DNA of 51,117 bases from Bacteroidales bacterium Phil6 (GTDB lineage Bacteria; Bacteroidota; Bacteroidia; Bacteroidales; F082), in NCBI GenBank assembly GCA_002633315.1, contig NWBN01000001.1, positions 1 through 51,117 of the forward strand, in the 5' to 3' direction. Made by a program: the position numbers and the translations under genes. This document shows positions 36,988-47,600 of this stretch, piece after piece. Under the pieces are notes generated by a model. The model saw only the letters and a list, made by a program, of their open reading frames with translations, was not told where the DNA came from and ran no database searches. Each line of letters opens with the position of its first letter. Within the stretch, counting starts at the first letter, position 1.

Positions 36988-37419
36988 ATGAAAAAGAAAA
37001 TCATACTTATAATAATAGGAATCATATTGCTTGCCGGATTGGTGATAGCGGCAATATATCTTGTCCGTAAAGATAAAGTAAAATATTACGAACCGGAAAA
37101 GATTGATGCTGAAGTGTTTAATGAAGAAGAAAGCGAATATGACAGCGATTTGATGATAGGTCTTTGGCAGGACAGTACTGTTTATTACAGATATAATGAT
37201 GATTTTACCGGTGTTACCTGGGATGTGGCAGATGACGTATATGAAAGTGAAGGAGTGGCATTTACCTGGGAGATTAGCGGTTCACTGATAATACACTTTT
37301 ATAAAATGGAGATAGGAGGTGTGGTGCCTAAGATACATACAATAAGTGTATTGGATTTGCAACACTTGTCTTATCATGATGAGTATGGTGTTGAATACGA
37401 TTTTGTCAAAATAGAATAA
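36988..37419 (+). CDS. Membrane-anchored lipocalin-like small protein
   Basis: A 143-aa protein with an N-terminal membrane helix (about 4-26), an acidic linker, and a compact beta-rich domain (about 52-143). IGLWQDSTVYYRYNDDFTG, VAFTWEISGSLIIHF and LSYHDEYGVEYDFVKIE read like the short lipocalin-like domains common in Bacteroidota exported proteins, with one beta-strand per 12-15 residues. It lies between the TPR gene and uvrC in the same direction but with its own leader of about 70 bp. No ligand can be named. Confidence 0.7.
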   Translation: MKKKIILIIIGIILLAGLVIAAIYLVRKDKVKYYEPEKIDAEVFNEEESEYDSDLMIGLWQDSTVYYRYNDDFTGVTWDVADDVYESEGVAFTWEISGSLIIHFYKMEIGGVVPKIHTISVLDLQHLSYHDEYGVEYDFVKIE

Positions 37420-37469
37420 AGTTACGATTCATATTGTCGATTTTCGACAGCTTTCAAAAATCTATGGAA

Positions 37470-37477
37470 TAACTTTG
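37470..37477 (+). promoter_or_regulatory. Probable -7 box of uvrC
   Basis: TAACTTTG matches TAnnTTTG, 25 bp before the uvrC ATG at 37503. It makes the upstream GTG at 37479 an unlikely start. Confidence 0.45.
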
Positions 37478-37502
37478 CGTGTTTCTTAAGAAAAGAATCA
37501 AG

Positions 37503-39314
37503 ATGAATTCGGACAAGATAGCCTCAATACTGAAAACCATACCGGCAAATCCCGGCGTGTATCAATATTTTGATGAGAATGGGGAGGTGATATATGTTGG
37601 AAAGGCAAAGAATCTGAAACGCAGAGTATCAAGCTATTTCAATAAACATCAGACCGGCAAGGTACGTCTTCTCGTGAGTAGAATAGCCGATATTCGTTTT
37701 ACTATTGTAGATAGCGAGTCGGAGGCTTTGCTTCTTGAGAATAATTTTATCAAACAATATAAGCCGCGTTATAATGTTTTGTTGAAAGATGACAAGACTT
37801 ATCCATGGATATGTGTTAAGAATGAGAGATTCCCGCGTGTTTTCCTGACTCGTAATAAAGTGGAGAACGGCTCGTTGTATTTTGGCCCTTATCCTTCGGT
37901 GATGATGGTGCGCAACTTGCTTGAAGTGGTTCGTCATCTGTATCCTGTCAGGACATGCCAGCTTAAACTTACAGAGGAAAAGATAAGAAACGGCAGTTTC
38001 AGGCCTTGTTTGGAATACCATATAGGCAATTGCCTCGCTCCTTGTAATGGCAGTATTTGCGAAAAGGATTATAATACTATGATAATCAATATTAAAAGTA
38101 TTTTAAGGGGTAATGTGAGCTGCGTGTTGAAAGATTTGAAAAATCAGATGATGTATCATGCTTCGTTAATGGAATTTGAAAAGGCCCAGATATTTAAAGA
38201 TAAATACGACATGTTGAAAAATTATCATAGCAAGTCGTTGGTATGTAGCAATACTCCTTACGATGTGGAGGTGTTTTCCTTTGATGATGCTGAAAGCTAT
38301 TTCTATGTTAATTATATGAAAGTTGTGGAAGGTGCTGTGGTTCAGTCTCATTCTTTTGAGATAAAGAGAAAGTTGGAGGAAACTGTCGAGGAATTGTTGT
38401 CATATTCTGTCATAGCCATTAGGGAACGTTTTGAAAGTAATACTGAAGAGGTAATAGTGCCTGTCCCTCTCGATATGGAAAATGACGACTTCCGTCTCGT
38501 GGTGCCTCATAAAGGGGAGAAAATGAATTTGTTGCAGTTGTCGCAACGTAATGTCAAACAGTACCGTGCCGATGTTGAGAAATTGAGGGCGTTGACAGAC
38601 CCGGACCGCTACAATATACAGCTTCTCAACAAAATGAAAGAAGACCTTCGTATGAATGAACTTCCGGAGGTGATCGAATGTTTCGACAATTCCAACTTTC
38701 AAGGTGATTATCCCGTGGCGTCTATGGTGCAGTTTGTCAACGCCAAACCTAATAAAAAAGGTTATCGTCATTTCAACATCAAAACCGTGGAAGGTCCTGA
38801 TGATTTTCATTCCATGGAAGAAATCATATACCGTCGTTACAAGAGATTGCTCGATGAGAAGAAACCTCTGCCTCAACTGATTATTGTCGATGGTGGCAAG
38901 GGACAACTTTCTGCTGCCTTGCGTTCGCTCGAGAAACTCGGTCTGAGAGGTAAGATAACGATAATCGGCATTGCCAAACGCCTCGAAGAGATATATTATC
39001 CCGGTGACAGCATACCTCTCTATATCGATAAACGTTCAGGGACTTTAAAAGTTATTCAGCATCTTAGAGATGAGGCACACCGTTTTGGCATTACATTCCA
39101 CAGAAACAAGTTTGCCAAAGGTTTTATAAAATCTGAATTGGATGATATAAAAGGTATTGGAAAACAGACGATTGAGAAATTGTTATTACATTTTAAATCT
39201 GTCAAAGTAATAAAAGAAAGTAGTTTTGACGACCTTGCTGCTGTCATCGGAAAAGCCAAAGCCAAAATCGTTTTCGACACTTTTAATAGACGGAAAACCT
39301 CAGAAAGCTTATAA
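37503..39314 (+). CDS. uvrC: Excinuclease ABC subunit C
   Basis: A 603-aa protein starting MNSDKIASILKTIPANPGVYQYF. The N-terminal GIY-YIG nuclease (GVY 18-20, YVGKAKNLKRRV 31-42) makes the 3' incision. A UVR motif (about 200-235, LMEFEKAQIFKDKYDML) binds UvrB. The C-terminal RNase H-like endonuclease (about 380-535, with VIECFDNSNFQGDYPVASMV and PQLIIVDGGKGQLSAA) makes the 5' cut, and the end carries tandem helix-hairpin-helix motifs (DDIKGIGKQTIEKLL). Full length and intact, it works in nucleotide excision repair with UvrA and UvrB encoded elsewhere. Single gene, convergent with the 5'-nucleotidase gene. Confidence 0.96.
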   Translation: MNSDKIASILKTIPANPGVYQYFDENGEVIYVGKAKNLKRRVSSYFNKHQTGKVRLLVSRIADIRFTIVDSESEALLLENNFIKQYKPRYNVLLKDDKTYPWICVKNERFPRVFLTRNKVENGSLYFGPYPSVMMVRNLLEVVRHLYPVRTCQLKLTEEKIRNGSFRPCLEYHIGNCLAPCNGSICEKDYNTMIINIKSILRGNVSCVLKDLKNQMMYHASLMEFEKAQIFKDKYDMLKNYHSKSLVCSNTPYDVEVFSFDDAESYFYVNYMKVVEGAVVQSHSFEIKRKLEETVEELLSYSVIAIRERFESNTEEVIVPVPLDMENDDFRLVVPHKGEKMNLLQLSQRNVKQYRADVEKLRALTDPDRYNIQLLNKMKEDLRMNELPEVIECFDNSNFQGDYPVASMVQFVNAKPNKKGYRHFNIKTVEGPDDFHSMEEIIYRRYKRLLDEKKPLPQLIIVDGGKGQLSAALRSLEKLGLRGKITIIGIAKRLEEIYYPGDSIPLYIDKRSGTLKVIQHLRDEAHRFGITFHRNKFAKGFIKSELDDIKGIGKQTIEKLLLHFKSVKVIKESSFDDLAAVIGKAKAKIVFDTFNRRKTSESL

Positions 39315-39330
39315 TAATGTTTAAATATAT

Positions 39331-40779
39331 TTATTCTTCTATGATAATTATTCTATCGTCCTCCGAATAATTTACCGGACTTTTGTCTTTCAAATATGAA
39401 ATGTCTGCTTCCATGGTGAGGATGCCTGTTTCCTTGACATTGCCGCTGTGCCCGAATTTCATGGTGGAATACATGTAACTGTTCATGGAGACTTTATATA
39501 TCTTGTCGTCTTGTATGGGACTGCCGTTGTTTAACGACACCTCTGCATCGTAAAACTTATCTTGTTTCCTTTCAGAGTCGTATTTCATTTTATATTTTAT
39601 TCCTGACACACAAGTACAACCTTTGTCTGCATTGGAAGAGATGACGATGAAGTCTCTAACCTGTCTGCCTGTCATGTCGCATGTAACAATCTCGTTGTCA
39701 AAAGGGTCAAGGTCGAGTATTTGTTCTATCGAGATGTCGCCTTTCGGTATGTTGTTTATTCTGATACCGCCGTAGTTCTGAAAAGCAATGTCGGCATTTA
39801 CCATCCATCTTTGGGCATCTGTCATAAATGCCCCTAATGTCAGTTCGCCTTTAATATCTTTTTCAGCCTTTCCGACGACTACTTTGAAACCTTCGTTGTT
39901 ACAATATCTTTCAACCATTGATTTAACTTCTTCGTTCTCGTTGAGTGACGGCGTTATTTTGATGATTTCTCCGCATTTCGATGTCACTTCGCCGTCTTCG
40001 ACAGTAAGTTTTATCAAGGTGCAGTATTTCAACTTGTAGGCAGATTGTGTTATCATAACATTGTTATATGTTGCAGGTTTCACAAGGTCATGCGAATGAC
40101 CTCCAACGATGAGGTCGCAATATGGAAACTGTCGAGCCATGACAGTGTCATGCTCAAAACCGCAATGCGACAATATGACGAAAACATCGCATAAGGTATC
40201 CAGAAACTGATAATCTTTTATTGTTTCAAGAGCATCGCTGAAACTGATATCTATGAGATTTTTGGGATGTGCACTCGGGAATCCGTTGTTAGTAGTCTCG
40301 ATAAGTCCAACAATGCCGATTTTAAGTCCTTGATTTTCAATTATGGTATATGCGGGGACATCCAAATCTTTTATTTTAGAGAAGTCTTTGTTGGCACAAA
40401 CGACAGGGAAGTCGGTGTCGTTAATAAAATGGCGCAATCCTTCTATGTTGCCGTCGAATTCATGGTTACCGAGGCAACCGGCGTCAAAACCTACCTTGTT
40501 CATGAGTTCTATCATTGGCAGATTGGGCATGTCCGGATAATGATCGTTGTAGGCATAACCTGTCCTGTTGTCTCCGGCACTGAAAAGCAACATGTCGGGA
40601 TATATGTTTCTCAAACTGTCAACAATGTAGGCGAAACGTGGGAAGTTGAACAAATTTGCATGCATGTCGTTGACTGTCAGTATGACAACTTCTTTGGTGT
40701 CTTTTTTGTTGCATGAACAAAATGTTATTAGAAGTATGAATGCAAGTATAATGGTGTTAAACAAACCTGTTTTTTTCAT
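39331..40779 (-). CDS. Metallophosphoesterase / 5'-nucleotidase lipoprotein
   Basis: A 482-aa exported protein. The N-terminus (ILLITFCSCNKKD) is a lipoprotein signal with Cys at about 23. The N-terminal metallophosphoesterase half has all metal motifs: VNDMHA (36-41), SAGDN (66-70), GNHEFDG, and GGHSHD; the C-terminal half is the 5_nucleotid_C substrate domain (GAFMTDAQRWMVNADIAFQNYGGIR, ILDLDPFDNEIV). UshA-like enzymes strip phosphate from extracellular nucleotides so that nucleosides can be taken up. The gene stands alone, with a perfect -7 box at 40819-40826. Confidence 0.92.
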   Translation of the reverse strand: MKKTGLFNTIILAFILLITFCSCNKKDTKEVVILTVNDMHANLFNFPRFAYIVDSLRNIYPDMLLFSAGDNRTGYAYNDHYPDMPNLPMIELMNKVGFDAGCLGNHEFDGNIEGLRHFINDTDFPVVCANKDFSKIKDLDVPAYTIIENQGLKIGIVGLIETTNNGFPSAHPKNLIDISFSDALETIKDYQFLDTLCDVFVILSHCGFEHDTVMARQFPYCDLIVGGHSHDLVKPATYNNVMITQSAYKLKYCTLIKLTVEDGEVTSKCGEIIKITPSLNENEEVKSMVERYCNNEGFKVVVGKAEKDIKGELTLGAFMTDAQRWMVNADIAFQNYGGIRINNIPKGDISIEQILDLDPFDNEIVTCDMTGRQVRDFIVISSNADKGCTCVSGIKYKMKYDSERKQDKFYDAEVSLNNGSPIQDDKIYKVSMNSYMYSTMKFGHSGNVKETGILTMEADISYLKDKSPVNYSEDDRIIIIEE

Positions 40780-40818
40780 GATGTCATTGAATATTCGTTA
40801 TGTAATATGAAATTTTTG

Positions 40819-40826
40819 CAAAGATA
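40819..40826 (-). promoter_or_regulatory. Probable -7 box of the 5'-nucleotidase gene
   Basis: The minus strand reads TATCTTTG, a perfect TAnnTTTG match, 39 bp before the ATG. Confidence 0.45.
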
Positions 40827-40914
40827 GGTATTTTTTAACATATAATTCATCAATGTGTTGCGGCTCTATTATAGTCATATTTTGTTTTTAAAAAGTGTCG
40901 CTTCTCTTTAAATT

Positions 40915-41865
40915 TTACAAAATCAATTTGTTATTATTGAAAACTTCTTCTACTGCATCTTCATATTCTTCAGTATGGGTGACTTTCTTTATCTTGCGCC
41001 ATACTGTCTGCGGTTCCTCAAAACTGTACATCAAATATGACCATAACTCTTTCATTCTGCCTATCACTTTGGGACTGCCTCCACTGTGTTTCATTCTTTC
41101 CAAATATAAAGATATCATAAAACTATGCAACCTTGTATTTCTGTTTTTTTCGTTTTTTGTCTTGCCGCTGATATCCTCTGCAAGAAAAGGGTTGACAAGA
41201 ATACCACGACCCAACATAAATGATTCAGTATCAGGGAGGCGTTCTCGTAAATTTTCATAATATTCAATACTGAAGATATCACCGTTGTATATTAGAGGTT
41301 TCCCAATCATTGAAGCTGCTCTTGCGAAGCTGTCGATGTCGGCAGTGCCGCCGTATAGTTGTTTTCCGGTACGCGGATGCAGAATAATCTCGCTAAATGG
41401 CAAGATGTTGAAAGTCTCGATGAAGTTGTAGATTTCATCGTTGTCTTTATATCCGAGACGACATTTGATGCTGAAGTCAATATCTATATTGTTGATGATG
41501 TCTTTTAGCATGGCTATGGTCTTGTCCGGTTCAGTCATCATGCCACAGCCGCGTCTCTTGTTGGCAACACGTGGAAAAGGACAGCCCATATTGAGATTTA
41601 TCTCTTTATATCCCAATAACTTGCAATGTGCTGCGAATCGGATTGTTTCTTTGGCGTCATTGCTTAAAATCTGGGGTGTCAAGATGTTTATGTCGTTATG
41701 CTGAGGGTCAATTTCTTCGCCTCTCAGATTTTTGCTGTTGTCTTTTTGAATAGCAGTGAAGAAAGGAGTATAATATTTGTCTATGCCATTGAAATGTTTT
41801 GCAAAGACATTACGAAAAACACTGTCCGTGATACCTTGAAACGGTGCTAAACTTAATTTTGTCAT
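40915..41865 (-). CDS. tRNA-dihydrouridine synthase
   Basis: The ATG at 41865 (MTKLSLAPFQGITD) overlaps the lnt stop by 4 bp and gives 316 aa; the ten codons above it lie in the lnt reading region. The TIM-barrel flavoenzyme shows LAPFQGITDSVFR (FMN pocket), LNMGCPFPRVANKRRGCGMM with the catalytic Cys, SIKCRLGY, ILHPRTGKQLYGG, and LIYNGDIFS...MLGRGILVNPFL. Dus proteins reduce uridines in the tRNA D-loop. Which positions it modifies (DusA, B or C type) cannot be decided here. Confidence 0.92.
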   Translation of the reverse strand: MTKLSLAPFQGITDSVFRNVFAKHFNGIDKYYTPFFTAIQKDNSKNLRGEEIDPQHNDINILTPQILSNDAKETIRFAAHCKLLGYKEINLNMGCPFPRVANKRRGCGMMTEPDKTIAMLKDIINNIDIDFSIKCRLGYKDNDEIYNFIETFNILPFSEIILHPRTGKQLYGGTADIDSFARAASMIGKPLIYNGDIFSIEYYENLRERLPDTESFMLGRGILVNPFLAEDISGKTKNEKNRNTRLHSFMISLYLERMKHSGGSPKVIGRMKELWSYLMYSFEEPQTVWRKIKKVTHTEEYEDAVEEVFNNNKLIL

Positions 41866-43469
41866 TTTTTGCGTGTTACGATAAAAACGAGGCATACGGA
41901 CAGCATTATTATTGTAATAAATACCGATGCTGTATAAAGATAATTGCCATATCTTACGTAGAAAGTCTGTTTGTCATTAGATTTCAGAGTGTTACGCAAG
42001 GCAGCAGGTTCCTCGTATTGTGTTTTCTCTATTATGTCACCTCTTTGGTTGATATAAGCCGAGATACCTGTATTGGCGGAACGTGCAATGCTGCGGCGTG
42101 TCTCAATGGCTCTCAGTTTCGACAATTCTAAATGTTGTCTGTGTCCCGGAGTGTTGCCCCACCAGCCGTCGTTGGTGATGACAAACAGTATGTCGGCACC
42201 TTCTCTTACAAAATCAATAACGTAGTTGCCGAAAGCCGACTCATAACATATTAATGCTGCTGCTTTAATGCCGTTATGTTCAAACACATGAGCATTATCT
42301 TCCCCTTTCAATGTTCCGGAGGTGCCTCCGAGATCTATGGCAAGTCTTTCCAATGGACGTAAGAACCACCACGACGGCATCTGTTCCACACCGGGTGTCA
42401 ACCTGGATTTGTGATAATGGTCTATGGTGTCCTTTGTGACCATTAGGGCAGTGTTGTGAGCATAAATATAACTCTCTTCTTTCTGATTCAGATAAACAGC
42501 TCTTGCAGCGAAATCATCTTCCATGCCGGCAGGTACTATGGAGAAAGTGCTCGCTCCTATGATGTAGGCACATTCAGGATGTCTTTCGCTAAATGCTTTG
42601 AGTTTTTTTACAGATATGCTGTTGCCGGGAGCGTGAATCCAAAGAGCTTCCTGTATTGCAGATTCAGGACTCAACACAAATAACGTCTTTTCTGTGACGA
42701 TGCTGTCTGCCAATGGTATGTTGCGTTCCATAATCTGTAAAGGCGATAAGGTAAACTCTTCGGTATATGGGTCTATGTTAGGTTGTATGACAACGACTTC
42801 AATATCCTCTCCTTCTTCTTTATAATTATTGTAAATTATCAGACTTGTGATAATGGGAATGGCAATTACTAAGATTACAGCCATTCCTTTTTTAATAAGA
42901 CTTTTTTTATCTGTCTTATCAATAAAAGCAGCTTTAAATAATTTGTAGATGAGAATGTTGGAGACCAATACCCAAATAGTACCTCCTGCCGAACCGGTGT
43001 ATTCGTACCATTGTACCCATGTATGTTGATGCGAGAAGACATTGCTGATGTTGAGCCATGGCCAGTTCAACTGCCAGTTTAAATGAAGATATTCGAAGGC
43101 AACGAAGAATACGGGTAACATGAAGTATCCTTTTTTGTTGCCATAAAGTTTTTTCTTGACAAAGTGATAAGCCCAAAATACTGTTGCCATAAAAGTGCTG
43201 TTCAGTATCAACATGGCTATTGCGCCGGCAGCAGTGCTGTTCCATACCCAATATGTAGTCAGAGTGTTCCATATAAAAAAGGCAAGAAACGATAGTAGAA
43301 AAATGTTGCCTTTTTTTTTGTTGTCCGGGTCTCCTGAAATATCCTGAAGATAGAGTAATGGGATGAAAGCTATGAAAATCAATGGAGTAAAACCTCTTGT
43401 CGGCCATGCGGCTGCCATCATCAGTCCACTTGCCATCGCGAGCGATATCTTGGTAAAAGCTTTCATCAT
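41862..43469 (-). CDS. lnt: Apolipoprotein N-acyltransferase
   Basis: A 535-aa inner-membrane enzyme with about seven hydrophobic helices in the first 215 residues and a C-terminal nitrilase-type domain. The catalytic triad is visible: Glu269 (LSPESAI), Lys354 (YHKSRLTPG) and Cys408 (LICYESAFG). It adds the third acyl chain to lipoproteins using phospholipid as donor. This is relevant for the many lipoproteins of this phylum, two of which are encoded in this window. It overlaps holB upstream and dus downstream by 4 bp each, a translationally coupled trio of unrelated housekeeping functions. Confidence 0.95.
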   Translation of the reverse strand: MMKAFTKISLAMASGLMMAAAWPTRGFTPLIFIAFIPLLYLQDISGDPDNKKKGNIFLLSFLAFFIWNTLTTYWVWNSTAAGAIAMLILNSTFMATVFWAYHFVKKKLYGNKKGYFMLPVFFVAFEYLHLNWQLNWPWLNISNVFSHQHTWVQWYEYTGSAGGTIWVLVSNILIYKLFKAAFIDKTDKKSLIKKGMAVILVIAIPIITSLIIYNNYKEEGEDIEVVVIQPNIDPYTEEFTLSPLQIMERNIPLADSIVTEKTLFVLSPESAIQEALWIHAPGNSISVKKLKAFSERHPECAYIIGASTFSIVPAGMEDDFAARAVYLNQKEESYIYAHNTALMVTKDTIDHYHKSRLTPGVEQMPSWWFLRPLERLAIDLGGTSGTLKGEDNAHVFEHNGIKAAALICYESAFGNYVIDFVREGADILFVITNDGWWGNTPGHRQHLELSKLRAIETRRSIARSANTGISAYINQRGDIIEKTQYEEPAALRNTLKSNDKQTFYVRYGNYLYTASVFITIIMLSVCLVFIVTRKK

Positions 43470-44602
43470 TTTATCTTTAACAGTTGTATTATCTTGATAC
43501 TGTCGTCTAAAAATACAATAGAGGCGTTGGCATTGCGTTCTATCTGTTCTATGCTTTTTTCCATAAGTGCAGCAATAGGTTGTGCGTTGTTCATATTAAT
43601 AAAAGGAGAGAAATTTTTGACGAAGTTTTTCTCTTCATCGGGCAACATGACGCAATCACCCAAATTGTTGTTGAAAAGCAAGGTGTTATGAATTACTTTA
43701 AGTCCATATTCAAGGAATTCCTTTTGTTTTTCGCGTCCCAGTGGTTTTATGTCAACGGTGATGAAATCGATGAGAAGCGATATGGCTTCTTTGAAACAGT
43801 AACGCATCCATTTTTGGAAAGTTTGAAACAAGAACTTCTCATTGTCTTCATTTTTTAGATATTTGCATGCGAGATTGTAGTTCCCTTCAGACAATATGGC
43901 AGCGTTGCGAGCAGCATCTTCCGTACATTGATATTGTCTGATAAGAGACTGTCGTATCTCGTCGGTATTCAATTTATGGCATTTAATTATTGCTGTACGT
44001 GACAGTATTGTCGTCAATATCTGGCTGTCGTCTTCAGCTACGAGGATAAACAAAGTCTTTTCCGGCGGTTCTTCTATGATTTTCAATAATGTGTTTGCAC
44101 TTTGGGCGTTGAATTTTTCCGGCATCCATATTATTGCAACCTTATAACCGTCTTCATAAGGTTTCATGTTGAGTTTGTTTATCAGTTTCTGAGCATCACG
44201 TACATTAATCAGTCCTTGTTTATTTTCCAACTCTACTGTTTCATACCAACCGGACAGGTCGGCATAACTGCCTGTGGTTATCAGATAGTCACGCCATTCA
44301 GGATAAAATAATTCCGAATCGGGATCTTTTTTTATTTTTTTGTTTGTTGCAGTAGGAAAGATGAAATGCAGATCGGGATGTGTCAGTTTGCTGTATTTAA
44401 TACATGAAGGACAGATGCCGCAACTGTCATGTTCTGTTCTGTTTTTGCAGTTGATATATTGTGAATACGCCAATGCGAGTGCTAAAGTGCCGCTGCCTTC
44501 CGGTCCTAAAAACAGTTGTGCATGAGGAATCCTGTTCTCTCTAACACTTTGTATCAGTTTCTTTTTGATATCTTCCTGTCCTGTAATATCGGAAAACAGC
44601 AT
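43466..44602 (-). CDS. holB: DNA polymerase III delta-prime subunit (clamp loader)
   Basis: The ATG at 44602 (MLFSDITGQEDIKKKL) gives 378 aa; the frame is open nine codons further, but that would begin inside the palindrome. The AAA+ clamp-loader fold shows a degenerate P-loop GPEGSGT (33-39), where the Lys is lost as in other delta-prime subunits. A zinc site follows (Cys52, Cys61, Cys64, Cys67), then the sensor region NTLLKIIEEPP and ILSRTAII with the SRx trigger arginine. It is needed to load the beta clamp but does not hydrolyse ATP itself. The C-terminal collar domain is divergent, normal for Bacteroidota. Confidence 0.9.
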   Translation of the reverse strand: MLFSDITGQEDIKKKLIQSVRENRIPHAQLFLGPEGSGTLALALAYSQYINCKNRTEHDSCGICPSCIKYSKLTHPDLHFIFPTATNKKIKKDPDSELFYPEWRDYLITTGSYADLSGWYETVELENKQGLINVRDAQKLINKLNMKPYEDGYKVAIIWMPEKFNAQSANTLLKIIEEPPEKTLFILVAEDDSQILTTILSRTAIIKCHKLNTDEIRQSLIRQYQCTEDAARNAAILSEGNYNLACKYLKNEDNEKFLFQTFQKWMRYCFKEAISLLIDFITVDIKPLGREKQKEFLEYGLKVIHNTLLFNNNLGDCVMLPDEEKNFVKNFSPFINMNNAQPIAALMEKSIEQIERNANASIVFLDDSIKIIQLLKIK

Positions 44603-44617
44603 AGTAGTCTTTTTTTT

Positions 44618-44659
44618 AATTACACACAAAGGCGATAATTATCGCCTTTGTGTGTAATT
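44618..44659. terminator. Perfect 42-bp palindrome between protease gene and holB
   Basis: The two 21-bp arms (44618-44638 and 44639-44659) are exactly complementary with no loop bases; the centre is GGCGATAATTATCGCC. It lies 16 bp beyond the stop of the C25 protease gene and 16 bp before the holB ATG. Minus-strand RNA from the stem continues into A-rich, not U-rich, sequence, so it is an atypical terminator; a transcript-end hairpin or a protein-binding palindrome are alternatives. Confidence 0.65.
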
Positions 44660-44674
44660 TTGATTATTTATGTT

Positions 44675-47600
44675 TTATCTCTTGATCACTTTGGTAATGT
44701 TGACTCTGCCGTTTTTGTCAGCAGTACGCACAAGATACAATCCCGGAGTAAGGTTACTTACATCGATAACGTTGTTTCCGTTGTTTTGTGATGTTATCAG
44801 CATACCGAAAGCGTTGTATATCTCAATGACTTTAATGTCATTGCCTATTATCATGATTCTGTCATTGGCAGGGTTGGGATAAACTCTCGTTTGTTCTGAT
44901 TCTGTGACTGTTGTCACATTTAATATTTGGCTGCTGCCGGGGAACAGCACGTCATCTATCCAGCAGCGGTCTCTTCCGGCTGCTCCATTAGGACTCTTGT
45001 CATAACGCCATTCAAGAATATGTTGTCCTGCGTCTATGGTGAATGATACATTCTGCCAGTCGTTATCTCCTGACCATAAATCCATCAACTGCCCATCGAT
45101 GTAAAATACTAAGAAGTCTTTGTTTCTCTCAGTGTCAGTCTTGAAAAAGAAACTGATATCACCGGCAGCTTCTGTTTGTAAATCAATTATAAGAGAAGAT
45201 ATTTCGTCATCACCGATAGCTCCGGAGGCGGCGCTGTACCTGCCATCATGAGATTCCTCGTCGCTGATGACCCATGGAAGGTCATAATCGAACTGCCATT
45301 CCAAGAATGAGAAGTCTCCGCTTTCGAAAGTCTCTTTCAGAGCACCTATCGACAATCTCATTGCTTTGGTAACAGAATATTCTCCGGCAATAACTTCGAT
45401 GTCTATGTTTAAAATTTCTCCATTAGGGGCGTTGTTGTCGATGATGAAGTCTATATATTCATTAAAAGTATCATTTTCTTCAAGTGTCCCAATCTGTATG
45501 TCATTGGTTTCGAATGATATCCATTCACTGTCGCAAGATGCTCTCAAAATGACGTCAGATGCTGCGCTCTTGCTGGTATTTTTACCTGAGACGGATATTC
45601 TTACTACTTCGGAAGGGTCCAGATAACCGTTCATGTCGCCTTGCTGTTCTGCGTATGTCGTCTCAGTGATTTTAAGTACCGGAGCGTACAATCTCATGTT
45701 GAAATGTTGTGTCCATCTGTTGTTGCCTGAAGAGCATGTTATTGTGAAATCGGCATAAGTGTTGTCCGGTACGTTGTTGGCAATGACTAAAGTAAAGGCA
45801 TCGTTCATTTCTACTGATGATTCTGCATCAATATTGCCAATTTCTGCATTGTCATTGGTAATAGTGACATATTCGCAGTCTGTTGACAATGTCACACTGG
45901 TGTTGTCGGCATTAATAGTGCCGGCATTGTAGAAATTGATGTTCATGCTTATTGTCTCACCATATTCCGGTATGGCATTGTCGTCATTTAAGACAATATC
46001 CGAAGCATATACATAGGCAATGCCTTCCTGCAGTGTGTTTACTTCGAAGGTCTGAGGATAAGCATTTGGACCTGTCACAATGAGGCTGAGAGGTTCAGTT
46101 CCTTCAAGTGGCGAGAAGAAATCTAAAGTGGCATTGCCGTTTTCGTCTGTGATGCCGAAAGCTACGAGTTCATCACCGCGCATGAGGCTGCAACGGAAGT
46201 TGTTCTTATTGTCGCTGTTACAGTTTATTTTCACTGATGCCTCTGTAGAGCCAACAAGTATGGCTGTCGGATAATACACTTCCGGTGTGAAAGGCTCGTC
46301 TAACCAAGGACATACAGCCACATCGCCTAATATGTTGATAGCATAAATATTCCATCTTAAAGCACCATTGTCGCCCCAACCGGAGGATACGTATGGCGCT
46401 GTCATGATTTTCATTTCAACGAAAGCAGTTCCGATATAAGGAAGCCTGTCATTGTAATAAGAATCTACAAATTCACGGTGCAGATGTCGGGCAGGGCCGT
46501 CTCCGAAAGCCATATACCAACCGTAACGCGAGTTCCCCGTTGCAGCAACAAAACCTGTCGATATGTTTACGAGACGTTCCAACATGCAGGTGCTGGTGAA
46601 GTCTCCACATATACAGCCGTGTGAGTGAAAGAAATTATAATTATGATCCACACCGTTGAGTTTGGCAAAGGAGTTGTCGTCGGTACTGCTGACATACCAG
46701 CCTGCCACATAGTCGGTGTTGGCATGACCTACGTGATGGGTATATTGTCCGCCGACAGCATTTATTCTGTCCCTGAAATTTTTACCGCTCCAGTTGTTTT
46801 CATCGGCATAAACACGTTGAAAATCATAATCTTCCGGGATGCCAACAGTAGAATATCCATGGTCGTCGCAACTTCCTATCAAAGCCTCAAGGTCGTTGCT
46901 GCCGCAAAATATATCGTCAAGCCATTCTGCTCCCATTACCACAGTGCGAAATTCTCCTAATACCGGGTTGGATTGATATTCTAAAGTCTTGTGCATCATG
47001 TTGTTGAATTGTGTCTCATCATTGAAAGGCATACGGGCGACTGCCAACTCCGGCAAAAGGTCTGCTTCATCGATTTCTCCCCACAGGTTGTTGTCATTGT
47101 CGTTCCATGTGCCGTCAAGACAAACGAAATACATATCTGCCGGTATGTTTTCATCGACATTACTTTCGGATACATAACAATACAATCCGCGATAGGGGAC
47201 AAGTTTGGAGTCGCCGCCGAGCAATACCATCAGGATGCCGTTGTTTTCGTATTCTGCCTTGATATATTCACGCATCTTCTCCGGGTCGTCACGTCCTGTG
47301 CTTGTTGACAGTATGTCTTCCAATGCCGTCACTCTCGTCCTCAGACCGCGTGCATTGTAAAACTCTTTGTATTCATCGAAATGCGACACCCATTCCTGTG
47401 GTGTTATGACAAGCAACTCATAACCGTTGGCTGTCTTGGCTCTCGTATTGTATGATTCTATTGCTTCGGGGTTGTCGGCAAGTCGCGATACTCTGGCGCG
47501 TACTTCCGGCGTGAGCCATAACATGGAACTTTTGTCATCCTTGGCAGCCGTGATAGATACTCTTACAGTAACTTTCTTGGCGTATGACACTTTGCCTGAT

